This document shows, piece by piece, positions 42,383 to 49,493 of a stretch of DNA of 49,493 nt. Both the position numbers and the translations under genes were made by a program. Below the pieces are notes generated by a model. It made no database searches, was not told the origin of the DNA, and saw only the letters and a program-made list of their open reading frames with translations. The stretch comes from Lachnospiraceae bacterium (lineage in GTDB: Bacteria; Bacillota; Clostridia; Lachnospirales; Lachnospiraceae), in assembly GCA_022793195.1 (NCBI GenBank), contig JAAWCJ010000012.1, positions 1 to 49,493 on the forward strand. The letters are read 5' to 3'. Positions within the stretch are counted from its first letter, which is position 1; every line of letters starts with the position of its first letter.

Positions 42383-42985
42383 ATGAATAATCAGCTGGAG
42401 TGGAAAGATGAGTTTAATATTGGTGTAAAAATCATTGATGAAGAGCACCATAGGCTGTTTAAGATTATTAATAAGCTTTATGCTCTAGGGGAAGAGGAAA
42501 AGAAAAGTAAAAAAGCATGTCAGGAAGGAATCAAATATTTTAAAGAACATGCAATGAAACATTTTGAAGACGAAGAAAAGTATATGGAGCTGATTGCTTA
42601 CGAAGATCTTGAAATGCATAAGCGCATCCACAGAGGATTCCGGAATAATACCCTTCCGGCCCTGGAGGAGGAACTGGTGCGGGAAAATTATTCTCCGATT
42701 GCTGTAGATCATTTTCTGGCAGCCTGCGCCGGTTGGCTGATCGGGCATACTTTGACGGAAGATCAGGCAATAACCGGAGAACGGGAGAGTAAGTGGACGG
42801 ATCTTTTACCGGAGGAAGAACTTTCGGTTATGGAAGAAGTCATCAGCAAGTTGTTATATGATATGTTCCAACTGAAAGCGCGGGCGATCAGTGAATCCTA
42901 CGATGGGGAACGATACGGGAATGGCATCTATTACCGGCTGGTTTATGGCAGGGAGGAAGATGAAAAAAATGGGAGATCGTTTTAG
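42383..42985 (+). CDS. Hemerythrin domain protein, first part of a frameshifted gene
   Basis: 200 residues before a stop in frame 0. The first 130 form a bacteriohemerythrin domain. Di-iron ligands are visible in IIDEEHHRLFK, HAMKHFEDEEKYM and HKRIHRG, with a later HTLTEDQ. It would bind O2 or sense oxygen or iron. The next region (YYRLVYGREEDEK) runs into a run of seven A (42963-42969). The reading frame then closes at 42985, but if one base is re-read at the A-run (-1 shift) the protein continues as KKWEIVLVWEEKIVLSTIGKMM into the receiver half. AAGGAG lies 11 nt before ATG 42383. Confidence 0.85.
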   Translation: MNNQLEWKDEFNIGVKIIDEEHHRLFKIINKLYALGEEEKKSKKACQEGIKYFKEHAMKHFEDEEKYMELIAYEDLEMHKRIHRGFRNNTLPALEEELVRENYSPIAVDHFLAACAGWLIGHTLTEDQAITGERESKWTDLLPEEELSVMEEVISKLLYDMFQLKARAISESYDGERYGNGIYYRLVYGREEDEKNGRSF

Positions 42986-43728
42986 TCTGGGAAGAAAAGA
43001 TTGTGCTCAGCACCATCGGAAAAATGATGGGATTCCAGTCGGACAAGATGGATATTATGCTGGTCAATGCGACCAGATATGCGGCCAGCCAGTTTGTATG
43101 GCGTGTTATGGGGCGGTTCCCATCCATGGAGCCTTATGAGATGGTGGAAGAAAATCTTCTGACTTATGAACAGTTCCGTGAAATGTTTGAGAAAAAGAAA
43201 CCTCAGGTCAGCCTGCTGTTTGATACAAATGAAGGGTATTTCTCTTATTGCGTCTTTGCCCCCCACCTGTTGAAGAGCGGCATAGGGACGCCTCTGATGG
43301 TGAAAAATGAAATGCGGGAGACTGAGAAATATCTTCTGAACAGGAAATTGGATCCAAAGCAGAAGATACTTGTCGTTGATGATTCCATGACCATACGGAT
43401 GGGAATGAGAAGGCTGTTAGCTGGGAAATATGAAGTCTCAGAGGTGGATTCAGGAACAGCAGCGATCCGGGCCATCACCTTAGACCGGCCGGATCTGATT
43501 CTTCTGGATTATGAAATGCCGGTTTGTGACGGAAGCCATGTATTTGAAATGCTTCGTTCCGAGAAAGAATTTGAGGATATCCCGGTGATTTTCTTAACCA
43601 GCAGAGACGATCCGGAAAGTGTCAGAAAGGTATTGTCTTTAAAACCGGAAGGCTATTTGCTGAAATATCTGAAGCCTGCGGACATTAAGAATAGAATTGA
43701 TGAGTTTTTTAACAAGATGAATGGATAG
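42970..43728 (+). CDS. Middle domain plus response-regulator receiver, second part of the frameshifted gene
   Basis: The frame from TGG 42970 encodes an unnamed domain (VLSTIGKMMGFQSDKMDIML, then SLLFDTNEGYFSYCVFAPHL). A CheY-like receiver follows: acidic pair in VVDDSMTIR, phospho-Asp in LILLDYEMPVCDG, Thr/Ser in VIFLTSRDD and Lys in YLLKYLKP. No plausible start or binding site exists near its front (an ATG/TTG start near 43000 would cut the middle domain). It is most likely the C-terminal 250 residues of a single hemerythrin-receiver protein of about 448 residues. It probably lacks a DNA-binding output domain and would signal by protein contact. Confidence 0.82.
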   Translation, partial: WEIVLVWEEKIVLSTIGKMMGFQSDKMDIMLVNATRYAASQFVWRVMGRFPSMEPYEMVEENLLTYEQFREMFEKKKPQVSLLFDTNEGYFSYCVFAPHLLKSGIGTPLMVKNEMRETEKYLLNRKLDPKQKILVVDDSMTIRMGMRRLLAGKYEVSEVDSGTAAIRAITLDRPDLILLDYEMPVCDGSHVFEMLRSEKEFEDIPVIFLTSRDDPESVRKVLSLKPEGYLLKYLKPADIKNRIDEFFNKMNG

Positions 43729-43757
43729 CAGATATTTTATGATTGCGGTGATACGAT

Positions 43758-43796
43758 AAACAGCCGTCCCATCCTTTTCGAATGGGACGGCTGTTT
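43758..43796 (+). terminator. Terminator after the hemerythrin-receiver gene
   Basis: AAACAGCCGTCCCAT (43758-43772) pairs perfectly with ATGGGACGGCTGTTT (43782-43796). Confidence 0.85.
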
Positions 43797-43841
43797 GTAT
43801 GAGATTCCGGTAAGGGACAGGACATTATTTCAGGAGAGGAC

Positions 43842-43870
43842 TTGACAAAAATACCTGAGGGTGGTATAGT
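43842..43870 (+). promoter_or_regulatory. iscR promoter with probable IscR operator
   Basis: TTGACA (43842-43847) and TATAGT (43865-43870) are 17 nt apart. The spacer contains ATACCtgagggtGGTAT (43851-43867), an inverted repeat placed where a repressor would block polymerase. Rrf2-family proteins such as IscR commonly autoregulate, so this is the likely operator. Confidence 0.6.
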
Positions 43871-43915
43871 GACACTGTAATTCATAGTAAATTGCTGGGG
43901 ATTCGGAGGCATCAG

Positions 43916-44359
43916 ATGAAATTATCAACAAAAGGCCGATACGGACTTCGGGCAATGGTTGATGTGGCAGTAGCCGGTGAAGAGGCGCCCGTGCCAATCC
44001 AGGCGATTGCAAAGAGGCAGGATTTGTCTGAAAAATATCTGGAACAGTTGTTGGGAATGTTAAAAAAAGCCGGGTTGGTAAAAAGTATCCGGGGAAACCA
44101 GGGCGGTTATCAGATTGAAGGGGACACGGCCAAAATTTCAGTGGGCGATATTTTAAGGGCCCTGGAAGGAGATTTGCTTCCGGTGGAATGTGCAGGCTTT
44201 GGGGAAGAGAGTAGCTGCAAAACCGCCAAATTCTGTGCAACGAAATATGTCTGGAAGAAAATCAATGAAAGCCTGGAAGATACGGTAAATCACATTACCC
44301 TGAAAGAGCTGGTGGAACAGACGAAATCCATGCAGGCAGGGACATGGAAAGAGGAATAA
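43916..44359 (+). CDS. iscR: Rrf2-family Fe-S cluster regulator (IscR-like)
   Basis: 147 residues from ATG 43916 (GGAGG 7 nt upstream). The Rrf2 winged-helix N-terminus is MKLSTKGRYGLRAMVDVAVA, with recognition-helix region DLSEKYLEQLLGMLKKAGLV. Three cysteines, C92, C101 and C107 (VECAGF ... SCKTAKFC), are positioned as in cluster-binding IscR. It would sense Fe-S status and control the downstream nifS-nifU-mnmA genes and itself. The three-Cys layout supports IscR rather than CymR, which lacks it. Confidence 0.92.
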   Translation: MKLSTKGRYGLRAMVDVAVAGEEAPVPIQAIAKRQDLSEKYLEQLLGMLKKAGLVKSIRGNQGGYQIEGDTAKISVGDILRALEGDLLPVECAGFGEESSCKTAKFCATKYVWKKINESLEDTVNHITLKELVEQTKSMQAGTWKEE

Positions 44360-44405
44360 TATACCTTATAAGGCAGGCGATCGCAGGATGCCTGGAAGAG
44401 ATACC

Positions 44406-44473
44406 CCATAGGGTATACGTGGACATTGGGACTTTCAACCATATAGGGTACACGTGGCCATTGGGGCTTTCTA
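44406..44473. repeat. Tandem direct repeat between iscR and nifS
   Basis: Two copies of a 33-35-nt unit: CCATAGGGTATACGTGGACA... (44406-44438) and CCATATAGGGTACACGTGGC... (44439-44473), both ending in CTTTC(A/T)A, with CCAT starting a third. The first copy is entered by ATACCCcatAGGGTAT, an inverted repeat like the one in the iscR promoter. These may be extra IscR sites or a leader structure. Confidence 0.55.
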
Positions 44474-44518
44474 CCATCGATTGGCAAGGTATAAAATAAG
44501 GAAAGAAGGATACAGATT

Positions 44519-45730
44519 ATGGAACAGCAGTTAATTTATCTGGACAATGCAGCGACGACAAAAGTAAATCCGAAAGTACTGGAGGCCATGCTGCCTTATT
44601 TTTCAGAAAAGTTCGGAAATCCCTCTGCGGTGTATGGATTTGCATCGGCCAATAAACAGGCAATTACGGAAGCAAGGGAAAATATAGCAGAAATCCTCGG
44701 CGCAAAGACGGAAGAAATATATTTTACGGCAGGTGGTTCGGAGTCGGACAACTGGGCGCTTAAGGCAGCTGCCGAAGCTTATGAGAGTAAAGGGAAACAC
44801 ATCATTACCACAAAGATTGAGCATCATGCCATTCTCCATACCTGCGATTATTTGGAAAGCAGGGGATTTGAAATTACTTATCTGGATGTGGATGAGGCCG
44901 GCGTGGTAGATATGGAGCAGTTAAAGGGAGCCATCCGCCCCGATACTATTTTGATTTCCATTATGTTTGCTAACAATGAAATCGGAACCATAGAACCCAT
45001 CGCAGACATCGGAAAGCTGGCAAAAGAGAATGGCATCCTTTTCCATACGGATGCAGTCCAGGCTTTCGGCCATGTGCCCATCAAGGTGGATGAGATGGGG
45101 ATTGATATGTTGAGCGCCAGCGGCCACAAACTGAATGGGCCAAAAGGCATTGGTTTTCTGTATATCAGAAAAGGGGTGAAGATCCGTTCTTTCGTCCATG
45201 GCGGGGCACAGGAAAGAAAACGCCGTGCCGGGACAGAAAACGTACCGGGAATCATCGGGATTGGCGTGGCGGCAAAACTCTGTGAGGAAACCATGGAGGA
45301 GAGAAGCGCCAGGGAAAAGAAGTTGCGGGATCACCTCATTGACCGGGTTATGAAAGAGATTCCTTATACCAGGCTCAATGGACACCGGACCTCCAGGCTT
45401 CCCAACAATGCCAACTTCAGTTTTCAGTTTGTGGAAGGGGAATCCATGTTGATTATGTTGGATATGGCCGGGATTTGTGCTTCCAGCGGTTCGGCATGTA
45501 CTTCCGGTTCCCTGGATCCTTCCCATGTGCTTTTGGCCATTGGACTACCTCATGAAATTGCTCATGGTTCTTTGCGGCTGACCCTGGGGGAGGACACGAC
45601 TTTAGAGCAGATCGATTATGTGGTTGACAAATTAAAAGAAATTGTGGAAAAGCTTCGTTCCATGTCTCCCCTTTATGAAGATTTCATAAATAAGGGCAGT
45701 GAAGTGGTACAGGCGGACGAAATGAAATAA
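44519..45730 (+). CDS. nifS: Cysteine desulfurase NifS/IscS
   Basis: 403 residues, a PLP enzyme that takes sulfur from cysteine. The PLP Lys is in SASGHKLNGPKG (about residue 204) and the sulfur-carrying Cys is in SSGSACTSGSLDPSH (about 330). The N-terminus IYLDNAATTKVNPKVLEAML is diagnostic. It supplies sulfur to NifU for Fe-S assembly and to MnmA for tRNA thiolation, whose genes follow directly. The start is at 44519 with AAGGA 9 nt upstream. The C-terminal tail (INKGSEVVQADEMK) is slightly longer than in minimal IscS. Confidence 0.96.
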   Translation: MEQQLIYLDNAATTKVNPKVLEAMLPYFSEKFGNPSAVYGFASANKQAITEARENIAEILGAKTEEIYFTAGGSESDNWALKAAAEAYESKGKHIITTKIEHHAILHTCDYLESRGFEITYLDVDEAGVVDMEQLKGAIRPDTILISIMFANNEIGTIEPIADIGKLAKENGILFHTDAVQAFGHVPIKVDEMGIDMLSASGHKLNGPKGIGFLYIRKGVKIRSFVHGGAQERKRRAGTENVPGIIGIGVAAKLCEETMEERSAREKKLRDHLIDRVMKEIPYTRLNGHRTSRLPNNANFSFQFVEGESMLIMLDMAGICASSGSACTSGSLDPSHVLLAIGLPHEIAHGSLRLTLGEDTTLEQIDYVVDKLKEIVEKLRSMSPLYEDFINKGSEVVQADEMK

Positions 45731-45763
45731 AATTCGACAGAATACAAATATGGAGGAAATAAA

Positions 45764-46201
45764 ATGTACAGTGAGAAAGTAATGGATCATTTTCAAAATC
45801 CCAGAAATGTGGGAGAGATAGATGGAGCCAGCGGGGTGGGGACTGTTGGAAATGCCAAATGCGGGGATATTATGCGGATTTATCTGGACATTGACGAAAA
45901 CCAGGTGATCCGTGATGTGAAATTTAAGACTTTTGGCTGTGGCGCGGCAGTGGCCACCAGCAGCATGGCGACGGAGATGGTGAAAGGGAAATCGGTGAAT
46001 GAAGCGCTTTCAGTGACAAATAAAGCTGTGATGGAAGCGCTTGACGGACTGCCCCCTGTTAAGGTACACTGTTCTTTGCTGGCAGAGGAGGCCATCCATG
46101 CTGCCCTCTGGGACTATGCGGAGAAAAATCAGCTGAAGATCGAAGGGTTGGCGAAGCCAAAATCCGATATCAGTGAAAGCGAAGAGGAAGAAGATTATTA
46201 A
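45764..46201 (+). CDS. nifU: Fe-S cluster assembly scaffold NifU/IscU
   Basis: 145 residues. The three scaffold cysteines are in GNAKCGDIMRI, FGCGAAVATSS and KVHCSLLAEEA. The Asp after the first Cys (CGD) is the conserved one that helps cluster release. It lacks the C-terminal Nfu domain of nitrogen-fixation NifU, so it is IscU-sized with an acidic tail (SDISESEEEEDY). GGAGG precedes ATG 45764. It starts 33 bp after nifS and 3 bp before mnmA, so one operon. Confidence 0.95.
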   Translation: MYSEKVMDHFQNPRNVGEIDGASGVGTVGNAKCGDIMRIYLDIDENQVIRDVKFKTFGCGAAVATSSMATEMVKGKSVNEALSVTNKAVMEALDGLPPVKVHCSLLAEEAIHAALWDYAEKNQLKIEGLAKPKSDISESEEEEDY

Positions 46202-46204
46202 TCC

Positions 46205-47311
46205 ATGAAAGGAAAAAAGGTAGTGGTGGGCATGTCCGGCGGAGTGGATTCTTCGGTGGCTGCCTGCCTGCTAAAAGAACAGGGCTATGAGGTCATAGGT
46301 GTGACCATGCAGATTTGGCAGGATGAAGACCGGACAGTCATTGAAGAAAATGGTGGCTGCTGCGGTCTTTTGGCAGTTGAAGATGCGAGGCGGGTGGCAG
46401 GATTTTTGGATATCCCTTATTACGTAATGAATTTTAAAGACGTATTTAAGGAAAAAGTCATTGATTATTTTGTGGAGTCGTATGTCCATGGCCAGACGCC
46501 CAATCCTTGTATCGCCTGCAACCGTTATGTGAAATGGGAAGCGCTCTTTAGACGCAGTATGGAAATCGGGGCAGATTATATTGCCACCGGCCATTATGCC
46601 AGGGTGGAGCAGCTTCATAATGGACGGATGGCTGTCCGAAACTCTGTGACGGCTGCCAAAGACCAGACATACGCCCTTTATAATCTGACGCAGGAACAGT
46701 TGAGCCATACTCTGATGCCTGTGGGTAGTTATACAAAGGAAGAAATCCGTTCCATTGCTGCAGATAAAGGGCTTTTGGTGGCTGACAAACCGGACAGCCA
46801 GGAAATCTGTTTCGTGCCAGATGGGGATTATGCGGGATTTATCGAACGAAACTGTTCCGGGCTTCGGCCAGGAAATTATGTGGACCGGGACGGAACGATT
46901 CTGGGACGCCATAAAGGCATTACCCATTATACGGTGGGACAGCGAAAAGGGCTGGGTCTTTCCATGGGACATCCCGTGTTTGTGACGGAAATCCGGCCGG
47001 AGACAGATGAGGTGGTGATCGGGGAAGCAGAAGATGTTTTTACCGATACGGTTTACTGTACGGGGTTAAACTTTATGGCCTGCCCTGATTTTGAAGAGGG
47101 GAAAGAGTTTCTTGGAAAAATCCGCTATGGGCACCGGGGGGAGCGCTGCGTGGTGAAACGTCTCGGTGATGATTTGATGGAATGTCGCTTTAAACATCCG
47201 GTGCGGGCTGTGACGCCGGGACAGGCCCTGGTTTTATATGACGGAGAATATGTGGCCGGGGGAGGTACGATTATTTCAGAACGGGAAGGAAAGCAGAGAG
47301 GACAAGGGTGA
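46205..47311 (+). CDS. mnmA: tRNA-specific 2-thiouridylase MnmA
   Basis: 368 residues. The PP-loop is GMSGGVDSS at the N-terminus; the catalytic Cys pair is in [12 protein letters not shown] and [12 protein letters not shown]. The C-terminal beta-barrel part includes [14 protein letters not shown]. It makes the 2-thio group of wobble uridine 34 in tRNAs for Lys, Glu and Gln, with sulfur from the cysteine desulfurase encoded upstream. It begins 3 bp after the nifU stop and its stop overlaps the next gene's start (TGATG). Confidence 0.96.
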   Translation: MKGKKVVVGMSGGVDSSVAACLLKEQGYEVIGVTMQIWQDEDRTVIEENGGCCGLLAVEDARRVAGFLDIPYYVMNFKDVFKEKVIDYFVESYVHGQTPNPCIACNRYVKWEALFRRSMEIGADYIATGHYARVEQLHNGRMAVRNSVTAAKDQTYALYNLTQEQLSHTLMPVGSYTKEEIRSIAADKGLLVADKPDSQEICFVPDGDYAGFIERNCSGLRPGNYVDRDGTILGRHKGITHYTVGQRKGLGLSMGHPVFVTEIRPETDEVVIGEAEDVFTDTVYCTGLNFMACPDFEEGKEFLGKIRYGHRGERCVVKRLGDDLMECRFKHPVRAVTPGQALVLYDGEYVAGGGTIISEREGKQRGQG

Positions 47312-48423
47312 TGAGAAAGAGAAAGGCACGAAAAACAGGTTTCCTGCTGGCAGCAGTTCTTTTACTGGCAGCAGTTGCCGGCGGCTGTGGAGTCGATATT
47401 GAAGGAAAGCTTCCAACAGAATCGATGCAGGAGACGGAGAAAGTGGAAACGTTGGGAAGTGTGGAGAGCAAAGTTCCTGAAACCACTGTGGCAGCGGAGA
47501 CGACAGTACCGGAAACGGAGACGGAGAAAGCGCTTGTTTTTGCGGACGCGGATGAGACAGTATATGCCTCAGAGACAGTCAATATCAGGAAAGAAGCAGA
47601 TACGGGAGCGGAAGTGGCAGGAAAGCTTCGGACAGGACAGTCGGTGAGGCGGACAGGTTATAGTGAAGAATGGAGCCGTGTGGAGTATGAGGAGCAAGTC
47701 TGTTATATCGCTTCCGCATATTTGACCACAGAAGAACCTGCCGTAGTGCTTCCGGGTTCGGCAGAAGCCGGGACGGGTATTTATCACGCGGGAAACGGCC
47801 CTTTGGTATGCATCGACCCGGGACATCAGGCAGTGGGAAATAACGAACAGGAACCGGTGGGGCCTGGCGCGTCTGAGACAAAGAAAAAGGTTTCTTATGG
47901 TACGGCGGGGGCTGTTTCCGGTTTGGATGAGTTCCAGCTGAATTTGGCCGTTTCTTTGAAGCTTCGCGATGAGCTTCTGATGAGAGGGTATCAGGTGTTA
48001 ATGATTCGGGAAACCAATGATGTGGATATCAGCAATGCAGAGCGGGCTGCCATTGCCAACGATGCAGGCGCAGACGCCTTTGTCCGTGTCCATGCCAATG
48101 GTTCGGATAATTCCTCAAAAACAGGTTCTATGACCATCTGCCCTACGCCGTCCAATCCTTACTGCAGTGAGATCTATGGGGAAAGCAGAGAACTTTCCGA
48201 TTGTATTTTAGATCACATGACGGCTGCCACAGGTTTTGAAAGCAACGGCGTGTGGGAAACGGATACCATGAGTGGAATCAACTGGTGCCAGGTGCCGGTG
48301 ACAATCGTGGAGATGGGATATATGAGCAATCCCGACGAGGACGCTCTGATGGCCACAGATTCCTGTCAGGGAGAAATTGTCCAGGGAATCGCCGACGGGA
48401 TTGACGCATATTTCGGACGATAA
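47311..48423 (+). CDS. Lipoprotein N-acetylmuramoyl-L-alanine amidase with SH3 domain
   Basis: About 370 residues. The signal peptide has a lipobox ending VAGGC, so it is predicted to be lipid-anchored outside the membrane. A Thr/Glu-rich linker ([19 protein letters not shown]) leads to an SH3 domain ([20 protein letters not shown], then [10 protein letters not shown]). Then comes Amidase_3 with IDPGHQ, a Glu in [15 protein letters not shown] and IVEMGYMSN as zinc and catalytic sites. It cleaves the amide between MurNAc and L-Ala in peptidoglycan, in cell separation or spore processes. It is the fourth gene of the nifS operon by overlap, although functionally unrelated. Confidence 0.92.
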   Translation: MRKRKARKTGFLLAAVLLLAAVAGGCGVDIEGKLPTESMQETEKVETLGSVESKVPETTVAAETTVPETETEKALVFADADETVYASETVNIRKEADTGAEVAGKLRTGQSVRRTGYSEEWSRVEYEEQVCYIASAYLTTEEPAVVLPGSAEAGTGIYHAGNGPLVCIDPGHQAVGNNEQEPVGPGASETKKKVSYGTAGAVSGLDEFQLNLAVSLKLRDELLMRGYQVLMIRETNDVDISNAERAAIANDAGADAFVRVHANGSDNSSKTGSMTICPTPSNPYCSEIYGESRELSDCILDHMTAATGFESNGVWETDTMSGINWCQVPVTIVEMGYMSNPDEDALMATDSCQGEIVQGIADGIDAYFGR

Positions 48424-48480
48424 AGCAGAATGAAAGTAATAGGAAGGTATAGATAAAGGCAGGTATATGAGGCGGATATT

Positions 48481-48972
48481 ATGGAAGAAAAACGGGAAGG
48501 TATAATGGAGACGGAGATGACATGTGCCGGGCAGGCGGCAGAGTTTTTTTCCCAGGGGTATAATTGCTGCCAGTCGGTGTTTCTGGCTTTTGCCGGCCGT
48601 TATGGAATCGACAGGGAAACAGCCCTAAAGCTTTCCTGTTCTTTTGGCGGCGGTATGGGCCGTATGCGCCAGGTCTGCGGGGCGGTGTCGGGCATGGCTC
48701 TTATTTGCGGCCTGGAGACGGGAAATACGGATTGTGGGGACAGGCAGGCCAAGACGAAAAATTATGAAACCATGAGAAGGCTGGCGTCTGCTTTCCGGGA
48801 AAAGAACGGAAGCATTGTCTGCGGGGAACTCCTGGGGCTTTCAGAGCAGGAAAAGAAGGGAGAGGGCGCAGCGCCCTCCCCCCGTACGGAAGATTATTAT
48901 AAGAAGCGTCCCTGCAAAGAGCTGGTGAGGTGCGCGGCAGAAATCCTGGAAGAGGAATTTCATTTTAAGTAA
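48481..48972 (+). CDS. C_GCAxxG_C_C family redox-type protein
   Basis: 163 residues with the pattern of this family. NCCQSVFLAF is near the N-terminus, LSCSFGGGMGRMRQVCGAVS carries the family's glycine-rich cysteine stretch (here CGAVSG replaces CGAxxG), and later cysteines occur in LETGNTDCGD and FREKNGSIVCGELLG. Members are common in anaerobes and are thought to be redox or metal-binding, but no reaction is established. GAGG is about 9 nt before ATG 48481; a second in-frame ATG at 48505 (METEMTCAG) is possible. Confidence 0.88.
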   Translation: MEEKREGIMETEMTCAGQAAEFFSQGYNCCQSVFLAFAGRYGIDRETALKLSCSFGGGMGRMRQVCGAVSGMALICGLETGNTDCGDRQAKTKNYETMRRLASAFREKNGSIVCGELLGLSEQEKKGEGAAPSPRTEDYYKKRPCKELVRCAAEILEEEFHFK

Positions 48973-49015
48973 TGTTACAGTGTGTGTCAGTGTTGCGGTA
49001 AAATGAAAGAGATTA

Positions 49016-49493
49016 TTATTTTACAGGCATATAAGTATCAAGGTATTCGAGTACCTTCCGCATATATTCCGCATACATCTTACTGTCATTTTGTAAGCCG
49101 TGTCCCGAATGTTTCATCTCGAAATACTGATAGTCTATGCCGTTATTTTCCAATGTCTGTTTCAATTTAAGGGAGGCCCTGAATGGCTGTACCCTATCCC
49201 ATGAACCGTATGCCACAACAGTAGGGACTGAATTTTCATTTATCCACATTTCAGCTGAAATATTTTTCACTGACTCTTTATATTCGCCAGTTTTAAACAT
49301 ATCGTTTGTAATTTTATTTCCCGACATTACATAAAATAAATCAGCAATACCCTGATAATCCCCGTTTTGGTCAAATGGGACAGGCTCACCAGGATTTGCT
49401 CCCATGTTAATCCAATCTTCCACATAAAAACAAGAGGGTCCGACTGCCCCAAATGTCATTTTGACTGGCACGGGAGATTCGTCTGCATCACGA
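49016..49493 (-). CDS. Alpha/beta hydrolase, C-terminal part, runs off right edge
   Basis: Only the last about 159 residues are in the window, beginning RDADESPVPVKMTFGAVGPS at the edge. The alpha/beta-hydrolase acid and base positions are visible in VVAYGSWDRVQPF (Asp) and FEMKHSGHGLQND (His). The nucleophile Ser lies upstream outside the window. The Asp-rich edge segment suggests a secreted or surface esterase/peptidase-like enzyme common in Lachnospiraceae. The true start is beyond 49493. It ends convergently 43 bp after the C_GCAxxG_C_C gene. Confidence 0.85.
   Translation of the reverse strand, partial: RDADESPVPVKMTFGAVGPSCFYVEDWINMGANPGEPVPFDQNGDYQGIADLFYVMSGNKITNDMFKTGEYKESVKNISAEMWINENSVPTVVAYGSWDRVQPFRASLKLKQTLENNGIDYQYFEMKHSGHGLQNDSKMYAEYMRKVLEYLDTYMPVK

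Overview
The window looks like the chromosome of an anaerobic, spore-forming Clostridia, most likely Lachnospiraceae. The signs are moderate GC content, an alpha/beta-type small acid-soluble spore protein, a SpoVB-type flippase, a one-chain pyruvate:ferredoxin oxidoreductase, a transketolase split into two subunits, and an iscR-nifS-nifU-mnmA cluster. Species cannot be fixed from the sequence alone. No tRNA, rRNA or CRISPR array was seen.

Region 1 (1-11632) is accessory DNA. It holds a tape-measure fragment, zinc-ribbon proteins, a structured non-coding stretch with a 220-bp palindrome, and a chemoreceptor. The core is a leftward phage-derived module (11264 down to 4328): a 919-residue protein with features of single-chain two-barrel RNA polymerases (YonO/crAss-phage/QDE-1 superfamily, motif DFDSD), then tail-type proteins, a holin and an amidase endolysin. 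Its promoter carries a LexA box, and a divergent small gene has a second LexA box at its transcription start. A 31-bp near-perfect inverted repeat lies between the polymerase gene and the tail genes. No capsid, portal, terminase or integrase is visible. I infer an SOS-inducible, self-transcribing phage remnant or domesticated particle/lysis cassette, and this is the most interesting system here.

Region 2 (11835-16837) is a rightward gluconate operon: GntP permease, sugar-acid dehydratase, KDPG aldolase and a PfkB-type KDG kinase. Together they form a semi-phosphorylative Entner-Doudoroff branch to pyruvate and glyceraldehyde-3-phosphate. Region 3 (16861-20990) is a corrinoid methyltransferase module with two MtaA/UroD-like proteins, a corrinoid protein and a PocR-AraC regulator. 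Three promoters share a 27-nt operator exactly 17 nt upstream of TATAAT. The first methyltransferase and the corrinoid protein are both truncated and joined tail-to-tail at 17771/17772.

Region 4 (21044-22451) contains a SUKH immunity-like gene, an anonymous gene end and a GNAT gene broken by one stop codon. Region 5 (22475-34441) is mostly housekeeping: rluF, ligA, an acetyl-type metA, an NlpC/P60 protein, marR with a heterodimeric ABC exporter, a palindromic MITE-like element, a DUF4397 protein and class II fba. Region 6 (34490-40527) has the spore protein, the split transketolase and PFOR. Region 7 (40619-49493) has the flippase, a hemerythrin-receiver gene split by a frameshift at A7, the Fe-S/tRNA-thiolation cluster, a lipoprotein amidase, a C_GCAxxG_C_C protein and a hydrolase running off the right edge.
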